DNA of 64,000 nucleotides from contig NZ_PGTZ01000006.1 of NCBI RefSeq assembly GCF_002798015.1, positions 434,001 through 498,000 on the forward strand, in the 5' to 3' direction. A model generated the notes under the pieces. It was not told the DNA's origin. It saw only the letters and a program-made list of their open reading frames with translations, and ran no database searches. The stretch's first letter is position 1. Each line of letters starts with the position of its first letter. Below are positions 42,190 through 49,776 of this stretch, piece after piece. Position numbers and translations under genes: made by a program. This stretch comes from Luteimicrobium subarcticum (GTDB lineage: Bacteria; Actinomycetota; Actinomycetes; Actinomycetales; Cellulomonadaceae).

Positions 42190-44070
42190 TCAGCGGCAGG
42201 CCGACGCGATCGTCGCCCGGCCGGCCTGACGCGCGGTCGGCGTGCTGCGGACCAGGACGTCGCCCGCCTGGCCGGTACCCGTGTCCACGACGAGGTGGAG
42301 GGTGGCGCGCCCGCCCGGCGCGAGGGTGAACGTCCGGGCCCCCACCGAGAGCCCGTCGTGGACCTGCGCAAAGAGCCCCTGGGGCCCGGGCGTCGCCCGG
42401 GCGGACACGATGCCGCCCCCGGTCGGCGCGTAGACGAGGACGTTCGTCCGGGTCTCTCCCCGCGGCACGACGCCGGAGAAGCCGACCAGGTAGCGCGGCA
42501 GGTCGGCTGCGCCCGAGGGCGCCCGCGACGACAGCGTGACCGTGACGTCCAGCCGCTGGGACCCGTCGGCACGGCACTGTGTGGCACGGCCGGAGACGTC
42601 GAGGTCCACGTAGTAGCCGAGCTTCGCCTGAGTCCCGTCCTCCAGGTAGATCCCGACCACGGGCGAGGTCCCGGCGCGCGAGGTGCGCAGACCCTGCAGC
42701 TCGCCCGCCAGGACGGTGCCGTACACCTCGGCCTGCTCGTCCTCTTCGGCCGACCACAGCATGATGCGACCGTCGCCCGCGGCGCGCGCCAGGGCGTCGA
42801 CGACCGCGCGCGTGCTCGTCGCACCACCGAGCAGCGCCGTGAGGACCGCGTGCGAGGCGTCGGCGAAGTACGCGTCCTGCGCGGCAGCCGTCGCACGGTC
42901 CTGGTAGACGCCGTTGAGCAGCAGGGGGCCGGCGGTGGACGCGGTCAGCGTGGTGCCGTCCACCCGCACGGGGCCCGTCGCTCCGAGGAGCGTCCCGAGC
43001 GCCACCGGGTCCACCGAGACGACCCCGTCGACCTTTCCGCCGACGACCTTCTCCCACAGCGCCGCCGCGAGCTGCGCGGACCTCGGGAAGTCGGGCGTGA
43101 AGGTGACGTCCCGCATGTCCGTGACGAGGTGGGTCCCGAACAGCGCGCTCTCCGCCGTGGCGAGCGGCAGGACCGGCTCCTTCGTGGTGAGCGTGCTGCC
43201 GGCGCGCTGGTCGACGACGTCGATCCGCCCGTGGTCCGCTCGCAGCAGGAGCACCGACCCGGGGATCCCGCCCGTCGCACGCTGCTCGGCGTTGTTCTGG
43301 ACGAGCACGAGATAGTCACGGGGGCCGTCCGCGCCGAGCATGGCGGGGAACAGCCGTGCGACCTTGGACGCGGTCGCGGTCGTCCGGGAGATGCCCACCA
43401 CCTGGTCCCGGAACGCGTCGAAGGGTCGCGCGACGGACCCCACGAGCCCTCCCGTGTCGACCGCGTCGAGCTGGACCACAGCGGCCTTGACCGCCTCGTC
43501 CGAGGCGATCACGCGGGGCGCGACGCGCGCGACCGGTGCCGTCGAGACGCCACCCGAGCTCGGCGCGAGCACCGCAGGGTCGAGCACCGTGCTGGCGTCC
43601 ACGAGCCCTGGCAGCGCGTGGTGCGACAGGTCGTCCGCAGTCGTCGTGACGAGCTGCGTGGCGCGCACGTCGTCGCCCAGCACCGGCAACGACCGTGCGA
43701 CGGACCACAGCGGTCCGTGCGACGCCTCGCGCGCCGTCGTCGTGCGGGATGCGAGGCTGGCGAGCGTGCGCCGCGCCCCCTCGTCGTCGCCGGATCTCAC
43801 CTGGGACTCGAGCACGACGATGTCGGCTCGGGCGGCGGTGAGCGCATGCTGGGTGCGGACTGCCCCGATGGCCAACCATGTCACCGCGCCGAGCAGCAGC
43901 ACCGCCAGGACGAGGGCCAAGAGGACGGCTCGCCGGCGGGGACCGGTCTGGCGTCGGGGGCGGTCGCGGCGCCGCACACGTCCCGGGCGCCCCGGACGCA
44001 CAGGAGGACGGCTGGCCACTGTTGCCGTGCTCCACTCGTCGCCCCAGCCCGGATGCGTCACGCAGCCCAT
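42190..44070 (-). CDS. DUF4012-family membrane-anchored protein
   Basis: 626 residues from ATG 44070; other nearby in-frame starts are possible. An Arg/Pro-rich cytoplasmic leader is followed by one membrane helix (about 55-80) and a large extracytoplasmic part. That part shows DUF4012 hallmarks: DYLVLVQNNAEQRATGGIPG, DFPRSAQLAAALWE and VDGVVSVDPVALGTLLGATG. The family is distantly like LytR-CpsA-Psr-type envelope proteins and is commonly found in actinobacterial polysaccharide loci. Its enzymatic role is not established. The location suggests polymer attachment or export. Confidence 0.85.
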   Translation of the reverse strand: MGCVTHPGWGDEWSTATVASRPPVRPGRPGRVRRRDRPRRQTGPRRRAVLLALVLAVLLLGAVTWLAIGAVRTQHALTAARADIVVLESQVRSGDDEGARRTLASLASRTTTAREASHGPLWSVARSLPVLGDDVRATQLVTTTADDLSHHALPGLVDASTVLDPAVLAPSSGGVSTAPVARVAPRVIASDEAVKAAVVQLDAVDTGGLVGSVARPFDAFRDQVVGISRTTATASKVARLFPAMLGADGPRDYLVLVQNNAEQRATGGIPGSVLLLRADHGRIDVVDQRAGSTLTTKEPVLPLATAESALFGTHLVTDMRDVTFTPDFPRSAQLAAALWEKVVGGKVDGVVSVDPVALGTLLGATGPVRVDGTTLTASTAGPLLLNGVYQDRATAAAQDAYFADASHAVLTALLGGATSTRAVVDALARAAGDGRIMLWSAEEDEQAEVYGTVLAGELQGLRTSRAGTSPVVGIYLEDGTQAKLGYYVDLDVSGRATQCRADGSQRLDVTVTLSSRAPSGAADLPRYLVGFSGVVPRGETRTNVLVYAPTGGGIVSARATPGPQGLFAQVHDGLSVGARTFTLAPGGRATLHLVVDTGTGQAGDVLVRSTPTARQAGRATIASACR

Positions 44071-44134
44071 GGTGTCGTGCCGTGTGCTGCAGCGCACCCT
44101 GGCCCGACGACCGTCCGTGCGCGAGCATGGGAGC

Positions 44135-44758
44135 GTGACACTGCCGCCCGCCGCCCCTGGCGCTCAGGGGGCGCCGCTCCGTCGCGTGCTGTTCGTGTGC
44201 ACCGGGAACGTGTGCCGGTCGCCTGCCGCCGAGCGGCTCACGGCCGCGCGGCTCGGTCGGGCCGGCGCGGCCGGCGACGGCGTCCTCGTCCGCTCCGCCG
44301 GGACGGGCGCGCTCGTCGGCGCGCCGATCGCGCCACCGATGGCGCGGCTCCTCGCGGACCACGGCGCCGACCCGACAGGTTTCCGGGCGCGCGCGCTCAC
44401 GCACGAGATGGTCGAGGAGGCCGACCTCGTCCTCGCCCTGTCGCGCGAACACCGGTCTGTCGTGGTGGGACTCGACCCCAGCGCGCTGGCCCGCACGTTC
44501 ACCCTGCGCCAGCTGGCACGCTTCGCCGCGCTCGGCGCTGGCGCGACGCCGACGCCGCACAGCGGTGGGTCCACGCCCTCGGTCGGTGAGCGGCTGATGG
44601 CTCTGCGCGACGCGGCCCGCTCGGGACGCCGGGCGCCGGCCAGACCGGAGGACGACGACGTCGCCGACCCGTACGGGCAGCGGAGCGCCGCGTACCGGCG
44701 CAGCATGCAGGAGATCGAGGCCGCCGTCGACGCCATCGCGTCGGCAGTCGGGGCGTGA
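44135..44758 (+). CDS. Low-molecular-weight protein tyrosine phosphatase
   Basis: 207 residues from GTG 44135; a GTG at 44117 is possible. The P-loop VCTGNVCRSP contains the C-x5-R nucleophile loop (Cys22, Arg28) near the N-terminus, and the general acid appears as ADPYG near the C-terminus. SAGTGALVGAPI and ALTHEMVEEADLVLALSREHR are typical. The segment PTPHSGGSTPSVGERL is an insertion relative to compact LMW-PTPs. It likely dephosphorylates the tyrosine cluster of the BY-kinase in the same locus, as Wzb does for Wzc. Confidence 0.9.
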   Translation: MTLPPAAPGAQGAPLRRVLFVCTGNVCRSPAAERLTAARLGRAGAAGDGVLVRSAGTGALVGAPIAPPMARLLADHGADPTGFRARALTHEMVEEADLVLALSREHRSVVVGLDPSALARTFTLRQLARFAALGAGATPTPHSGGSTPSVGERLMALRDAARSGRRAPARPEDDDVADPYGQRSAAYRRSMQEIEAAVDAIASAVGA

Positions 44759-44832
44759 CGGACCGGATCGAACCGCGACGAGCTCACCGGGCTGATCCTG
44801 CCGCGCATCACCCGAGCTCTGGGAGACACGTC

Positions 44833-45981
44833 CTAGCGGAACGTGAGCGTCCGCGTGTCGCCGTCGAGGAACGGGAGCGGCTCGACAGGAAGAGCGCCGT
44901 CCGCGGCGTCTCGCCACCAACCGATGTTGACGGCCTCACGCGCGTACACGGAGCCGTCGACGCGGCTCATGCGGTCGGCGTGCGCGGCGATCGACGCGAC
45001 GTACACCTGCGTCGGGTCGGGGGCCGGGACCCCGCCGAGCCGCCGGCGCCAGCCCCCGCCCGGCCCGCCGGACCGCCGGAAGCGCGGGTGCCGGCGCAAC
45101 GAGTCCACGGCGTTGACCACGGTGAACAGCGGGCCCGGTCCGGGCGTCGACACGTAGGGTGCGTCGTCGTCGACCTGCGCGGCGACCCGCTGCTCGTCGA
45201 CGACGAGCCCCGCGGCCCGCGCCTCGCCGAGCATCCACCGCAGCGCGACGTCCGCGAGGCCGCGGTGCGCGCCGCCTCCCCCGACCTCCGAGTGCGAGCC
45301 GGGGAACCACACCTGCTTGACCCGTCCGGGCGGGTCGTCCGGCGCGACCGACCACAGGCACGGCTCGAACTTGATGCGCCGGTCGTCGATCGACAGCGCC
45401 TGGCGGGCGCACCGGACCGACGCCGACAGCGACACGTCGTGGAACCGCGCCCGCTTGAGGAACGGCGCCGGCACACCGAGCGCCCCCACGGTGTCGAACA
45501 CGCCGAGGAACGTGATGGCGGTCTCCCGGTAGCAGTGAGCGGCCTTGAAGGCTGCCCGGCGCGCACGACCGTCCGGCGTGTAGTCGCGGTAGGCCTGCTC
45601 GGCGCCCGCGAGGCCGTCGTGCACGACCTCGTCGCCGCGCAGCAGCCCGACGGACGCCACCATGCCCGCGACGGACCGCGCGGTGTACGCACCGCGCGAG
45701 AACCCGATGACGAAGATCTCGTCGCCCGGGTCGTAGTTCATGGCGAGGAACCGGTAGCAGTCGATCACGTTGGCTGTGAAGCCATACCCCCACGCCCCGC
45801 CCAGGACGCGGTCCGCGAGGTAGCCGCGCGCGCCCACGCCGCCGATCGAGTAGACCATCTGCTGCACGCCGTCCACGGGGGCGTCGGTCCGGACCGCACG
45901 GGCGATCTTCTCCACGTTGGTGACGTGACGGTTGACCGCCGAGCCCCACGTGCCGTCGCAGCACACCACGAGCCGTTTCAT
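44833..45981 (-). CDS. DUF2235 alpha/beta-hydrolase (Tle1-like)
   Basis: 382 residues from ATG 45981, with GAGGGA upstream. Starts KRLVVCCDGTWG, then the nucleophile elbow GFSRGAYTARSVAGM (Ser), ITFLGVFDTVGALG with the Asp region, and VWFPGSHSEVGGG (His). This is the DUF2235 pattern shared with phospholipase effectors of the Tle1 group but also with many cytosolic proteins. There is no signal peptide and no VgrG-like neighbour, so an effector role is not supported. A lipid or ester hydrolase is the cautious call. Confidence 0.86.
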   Translation of the reverse strand: MKRLVVCCDGTWGSAVNRHVTNVEKIARAVRTDAPVDGVQQMVYSIGGVGARGYLADRVLGGAWGYGFTANVIDCYRFLAMNYDPGDEIFVIGFSRGAYTARSVAGMVASVGLLRGDEVVHDGLAGAEQAYRDYTPDGRARRAAFKAAHCYRETAITFLGVFDTVGALGVPAPFLKRARFHDVSLSASVRCARQALSIDDRRIKFEPCLWSVAPDDPPGRVKQVWFPGSHSEVGGGGAHRGLADVALRWMLGEARAAGLVVDEQRVAAQVDDDAPYVSTPGPGPLFTVVNAVDSLRRHPRFRRSGGPGGGWRRRLGGVPAPDPTQVYVASIAAHADRMSRVDGSVYAREAVNIGWWRDAADGALPVEPLPFLDGDTRTLTFR

Positions 45982-46066
45982 GCGTCCCTCCCCGGGCCGT
46001 CCGGCGCCGGTGCCGGACCTGTACGCAGATCCCTGTGCGGAGATCCTTGTGCAGGAGGAGGGCGGC

Positions 46067-46339
46067 TCAACCGCCGGTGATACCCGGCCGCTCGACGTCG
46101 ACGCGGTCGACGTCCCCGGGCGTCCCGTCACCGCGCAGCCAGGCGACCAGCCGGTCGAGCGCGTCCGCCGGCCCACGGGCGGTGACGCGGACCGTACCGT
46201 CCGGCAGGTTCTCGGCCGTGCCGTCGACCCCCAGCCGCTCCATCTCGCGACCTGTCGTCCACCGGAACCCGACGCCCTGCACGTGACCGTGGACGACGGC
46301 CACGAGCGGCCCGTCGGCGCCGCCCTCGTGCTCACCCAT
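46067..46339 (-). CDS. acyP: Acylphosphatase
   Basis: 90 residues. The complete single-domain fold with the phosphate loop VHGHVQGVGFRW (catalytic Arg) and the Asn region GTAENLPDGTVRVTARG. Hydrolyses acyl phosphates such as carbamoyl or acetyl phosphate in the cytosol. It is a stand-alone gene between the DUF2235 and DoxX genes. Confidence 0.93.
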   Translation of the reverse strand: MGEHEGGADGPLVAVVHGHVQGVGFRWTTGREMERLGVDGTAENLPDGTVRVTARGPADALDRLVAWLRGDGTPGDVDRVDVERPGITGG

Positions 46340-46420
46340 GCCCTCATGCTGCCCCGACCGGCGTCGACCTGCTCGACCGCCTAGCGTCGGGCGCACACGC
46401 ACCAGCCACAGGAGGAACAG

Positions 46421-46852
46421 ATGGCGGAGATCGGTCGGACGCTGCGCGCAGCAGGACAGGTCGGGCTCGGCGCGGCGCTCGCGTTCGCGGGCACGACGCA
46501 CCTGACGACGGCCCGGGAGGAGTTCCAGGCCCAGGTGCCGTCGTGGTTCCCGGCGGACCCGGACGCCGTGGTGCTCGCGTCGGGCGTCGTCGAGATCGGC
46601 CTCGGGGCGGCACTGCTCGCCACGTGGCGACAGCCCGCGCGCGCGGTCGTCGGGGCGACCGCCGCAGCGTTCTTCGCGGCGGTGTTCCCGGGAAACATCG
46701 CCCAGCTCACCGAGCACCGCGACGCGTTCGGCCTCGACACGGACGCCAAGCGGATCGCCCGCCTGCCGTTCCAGGCGGTGCTGATCGCCGGAGCGGTGGC
46801 GTGCACGGGCGTCACGAAGGTCGTCCGCGAGAAGACGACGAACCGCACCTGA
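46421..46852 (+). CDS. DoxX-family membrane protein
   Basis: 143 residues with four membrane helices and an AGGAGG site before the ATG. Characteristic pieces are GLGAALAFAGTTHLTTAREEF near the start, VVEIGLGAALL, and FFAAVFPGNIAQLTEHRDAFGL. The family is a membrane partner in redox or sulfur-linked processes in some bacteria, but the function here is unknown. TAGCGT at 46382-46387 is a probable -10 giving a leader of about 30 nt. Confidence 0.82.
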   Translation: MAEIGRTLRAAGQVGLGAALAFAGTTHLTTAREEFQAQVPSWFPADPDAVVLASGVVEIGLGAALLATWRQPARAVVGATAAAFFAAVFPGNIAQLTEHRDAFGLDTDAKRIARLPFQAVLIAGAVACTGVTKVVREKTTNRT

Positions 46853-46870
46853 GGGTCGCCCTGGGGATCG

Positions 46871-46895
46871 CCGCGCGGACGACCGGTCCGCGCGG
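46871..46895 (+). terminator. Hairpin after the DoxX gene
   Basis: A perfect 10-bp stem, CCGCGCGGAC with GTCCGCGCGG, around a 5-nt loop, 18 bp after the stop. Confidence 0.62.
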
Positions 46896-46907
46896 GACAC
46901 TGCGAGC

Positions 46908-47414
46908 ATGCCGCAGTTCGTCGTGAACCCGCGCCGCACCGACCCGTACAAGCAGTTCAAGTTCCGGGTCACCTGGGACAACCAGGTCGTGCCCGGCATC
47001 GTCAGCGTGTCGGGTCTCGCCCGCCGCACCGAGGTGGTCGAGCTGCGCGCGGGCGGCGACCCGTCGCTCGTCCGGCACAGCCCGGGCCGCACCACCTACG
47101 AGCCCGTGACCCTGGCCCGGGGCGTGACCCACGACAAGGCGTTCGAGGACTGGGCCGAGCGGGTGTGGTCGTTCGACGCCGCGGCCGGTGCCGAGGTCAA
47201 GCTCCAGTCGTTCCGCAAGGACGTCCTCATCGACCTGCTCAACGAGGCCGGACAGCTCGTGGTCCGCTACGTCCTGCACGCCGCGTGGCCGTCCGAGTAC
47301 CTCCCCCTGCCCGAGCTCGACGCCGGTCTCGCCGCGACCGCGTTCGAGCGGCTCGTCCTGCAGCACGACGGGTGGAGCCGCGACCGGTCCGTCACCGAGC
47401 CCGTCGAGCCCTGA
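46908..47414 (+). CDS. Contractile-tail tube protein (T4 gp19/CIS tube-like), orphan
   Basis: 168 residues. It has the conserved features of phage-tail-region proteins such as T4 gp19 and the Afp/PVC inner-tube subunits: DPYKQFKFRVTWDNQVVPGI, VSGLARRTEVVELRAGGD, the charged YEPVTLARGVTHDKAFEDW, and a C-terminal block YVLHAAWPSEYLPLPELDA, FERLVLQHDGW. Such proteins stack into the tube of contractile injection systems. No sheath, baseplate, spike or ATPase gene is present within the window, so it is an isolated copy. It may be a relic, or a subunit used with a system encoded elsewhere. Confidence 0.85.
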   Translation: MPQFVVNPRRTDPYKQFKFRVTWDNQVVPGIVSVSGLARRTEVVELRAGGDPSLVRHSPGRTTYEPVTLARGVTHDKAFEDWAERVWSFDAAAGAEVKLQSFRKDVLIDLLNEAGQLVVRYVLHAAWPSEYLPLPELDAGLAATAFERLVLQHDGWSRDRSVTEPVEP

Positions 47415-47424
47415 GGCGACCTTC

Positions 47425-47459
47425 CCGCCCGTCCACGCGTCGGCCTGTCCGACGGGCGG
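47425..47459 (+). terminator. Hairpin after the tube-protein gene
   Basis: CCGCCCGTC (47425-47433) pairs perfectly with GACGGGCGG (47451-47459) around 17 bases, just after the stop at 47414. Confidence 0.5.
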
Positions 47460-47503
47460 TCTGGCACCCGTCGCGGACGCCCGTGACTGCTAGCGTCGCG
47501 GCC

Positions 47504-48430
47504 ATGCGCCTCGGGGTCCTCGACGTCGGCTCGAACACGGTCCACCTGCTCGTCGTCGACGCCTACCGGGGCGGCCCGCCGCTCCCCCAGGCGTCGCACC
47601 GTTCGACGCTGCGGCTCATGCGGTTCCTCGAGCCGTCCGGCGCGATCAGCGCTGCCGGCGTCGACGCCATCCTCACCGCGGTGGGCGATGCCGCCGAACA
47701 GGCCCGCGAGGCAGGTGTCGACGAGCTGCTCCCGTTCGCGACGTCGGCGATCCGCGAGGCCGTGAACGGCCCGGAGGTGCTCGACCTCGTGGCCGAGCGC
47801 ACCGGTGTCGAGCTCCGGGTGCTGTCGGGCGAGGACGAGGCCCGCATCACGTACCTCGCCGTCCGGCGCTGGTACGGGTGGTCGGCCGGACGCATCCTGC
47901 TGCTCGACATCGGCGGCGGGTCGCTCGAGGTCGCGTCCGGAGACACCGACCACCCCGAGCTCGCCGTCTCCCTCCCGCTCGGTGCGGGGCGCTCCACCGC
48001 GACGTTCCTGCCGGACGACCCGCCCACCGACGAGCAGGTCGCCGCCCTGCGCCGGCACGCGCAAGAGGTCCTCGCCGAGCCCGTCGAGCTCTTCACCAAG
48101 CTCCCCGGCCCGGCGCACGTCGTCGGCTCGTCCAAGACGATCCGGTCGCTCGCCCGCCTCGCCGGGTCGGCGACCGACGGCGTCGGCGCACGGGACCGCA
48201 ACGTCCTGACCCGCGCGGCGCTCGACGACTGGCTCCCCCGGATCGCCCGGATCCCCGTCGGCGCGCGCGACGCCCTGCCCGGCATCACCGCGGACCGCGC
48301 CTACCAGGTCGTCGCCGGCGGGATCGTCCTGTCGGAGACGATGCGCGCGCTGCGGGTGGACGAGCTCGACGTGTCGCCCTGGGCGCTGCGCGAGGGTCTG
48401 ATCCTGCGTTACCTCGACGACCTGCGCTGA
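47504..48430 (+). CDS. ppx: Ppx/GppA-family exopolyphosphatase
   Basis: 308 residues from ATG 47504. TAGCGT at 47491-47496 and no Shine-Dalgarno suggest a leaderless start. It has the ASKHA fold of the family: LGVLDVGSNTVHLLVVD, LPFATSAIREAVNG, VLSGEDEARITYLAV, LLLDIGGGSLEVASG and PLGAGRSTATFL. It removes terminal phosphate from polyphosphate or hydrolyses pppGpp in the cytosol. It is the short actinobacterial form lacking the C-terminal HD-like domains of the E. coli enzymes. Confidence 0.92.
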   Translation: MRLGVLDVGSNTVHLLVVDAYRGGPPLPQASHRSTLRLMRFLEPSGAISAAGVDAILTAVGDAAEQAREAGVDELLPFATSAIREAVNGPEVLDLVAERTGVELRVLSGEDEARITYLAVRRWYGWSAGRILLLDIGGGSLEVASGDTDHPELAVSLPLGAGRSTATFLPDDPPTDEQVAALRRHAQEVLAEPVELFTKLPGPAHVVGSSKTIRSLARLAGSATDGVGARDRNVLTRAALDDWLPRIARIPVGARDALPGITADRAYQVVAGGIVLSETMRALRVDELDVSPWALREGLILRYLDDLR

Positions 48431-48468
48431 TCGCGCGCTCCACACCCACCGTCGGTAGCGTGCGCGAT

Positions 48469-49776
48469 GTGACCGCGCCCGATGCACCCGTGAATGCCAT
48501 CACCGACGACGAGTTCCGGGTACCGGTCGCGAGGCTGCTCGCCATGACCCCGGTGGGCATCGTCGTCGGTGCGTTCTGCGCCGTCAGCCTGTGGGCGCTC
48601 TCCGCGCTCGCGGGCGTGCTCCAACGGCTCGTCTGGGACGACCTGTCACAGGCCGTCGGCCTGTCGGCGGACAGCAGCTGGTGGATCCTCCTCGTGCTGA
48701 CGGTGACGGGCCTCCTCGTGGGGCTCGTCGTCCGCTACGCCCCCGGTCACGCCGGCCCCGACCCCGCCACGACCGAGCTGGTCGCGGCGCCCGAGCCGCC
48801 CGGAACCGTGCCCGGGCTGGCGGTCGCGCTCGTCCTCATGCTCGCCGGTGGCGTCAGCCTCGGCCCCGAGAACCCCATCATGGCGATCAACGCAGCACTC
48901 GTCGTCGCCGCGGGGGTGAAGTACCTCCCGCGCACGGCCGTGCCCGAATGGGTCGGCCTGTCGACGTCCGCGACCATCGGCGCGATGTTCGGCACGCCGG
49001 TCTCGGCAGCGCTGCTCCTCACCGAGTCGGCCGACGGGGACCGCCGGATCCCCCTGTGGAACCGTCTCTACCTCCCGCTGGTCGCGGCCGCCACCGGTTC
49101 CTTCGTCATGCTGCGCTTCACCGACCTCGACCTGTCCATCGGACTGCCCGCGGAGGACGTCGGCGGCGTCGTCGACGTCCTCCTGGCCGTCGCCGTCGCG
49201 GTCGTGGTCGCAGCCGTCGGGGTCGCCGCCTCCCTCGTGTTCGACCCCCTCCACCGCTTCGTGCACCGGCTGCGGAACCCGGTCGTGCTCCTCACGGTCG
49301 CGGGCGTCGTCCTCGGCCTGCTCGGCGTGCTCGGCGGTCCGATCACCCTCTTCAAGGGCCTCGACGAGCTCAAGGAGCTCCCCGGCGAGCTCCCGTCGAC
49401 CACGGCGGCGGGATTCGTCGCGATGGCGGGCGTCAAGCTCGTCGCCCTCCTCGTCGCGAGCACGGCCGGGTTCCGCGGCGGACGCATCTTCCCGGCCGTC
49501 TTCATCGGCGCGGCGCTCGGGTTCGGGGTGCACGCACTGTGGACCGAGGTGCCGCTGACGCTGGCCGTGACGGCCGCCGTCGTCGGCATCGTCGTCGCCG
49601 CGACGCGCAACGGCTGGGTGAGCCTGTTCCTCGCGCTCGCCGTGGTGCCGCAGATGAACCTGCTCGTCCCGCTGCTCTTCGCGACGCTCGCGGCGTGGCT
49701 CGTCGTCGCGAACCGCCCCGAGCTGCGTGCGGAGCCGATCGACGAGCCGGACGCCTCCGGGCCTCACGCCGCCTGA
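48469..49776 (+). CDS. ClC-family/YfeO-like ion channel protein
   Basis: 435 residues from GTG 48469, chosen because TAGCGT lies seven bases upstream; GTG 48460 is the alternative. It has about ten to twelve membrane helices. ClC selectivity-filter features are GGVSLGPENPIMAIN, with Glu in the gating position, and GFRGGRIFPAVFIGAALGFG. It may act as a chloride channel or Cl-/H+ or fluoride exchanger. The final 13 bp overlap the convergent exporter gene. Confidence 0.88.
   Translation: MTAPDAPVNAITDDEFRVPVARLLAMTPVGIVVGAFCAVSLWALSALAGVLQRLVWDDLSQAVGLSADSSWWILLVLTVTGLLVGLVVRYAPGHAGPDPATTELVAAPEPPGTVPGLAVALVLMLAGGVSLGPENPIMAINAALVVAAGVKYLPRTAVPEWVGLSTSATIGAMFGTPVSAALLLTESADGDRRIPLWNRLYLPLVAAATGSFVMLRFTDLDLSIGLPAEDVGGVVDVLLAVAVAVVVAAVGVAASLVFDPLHRFVHRLRNPVVLLTVAGVVLGLLGVLGGPITLFKGLDELKELPGELPSTTAAGFVAMAGVKLVALLVASTAGFRGGRIFPAVFIGAALGFGVHALWTEVPLTLAVTAAVVGIVVAATRNGWVSLFLALAVVPQMNLLVPLLFATLAAWLVVANRPELRAEPIDEPDASGPHAA

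Noticed and set aside
44833..45981. Type VI secretion effector (Tle1)
   Set aside because: DUF2235 alone is not diagnostic: no VgrG, PAAR, immunity gene or T6SS component is present, and the organism appears Gram-positive.
46908..47414. Prophage
   Set aside because: Only one tail-tube-like gene is present, without integrase, capsid, terminase or lysis genes.
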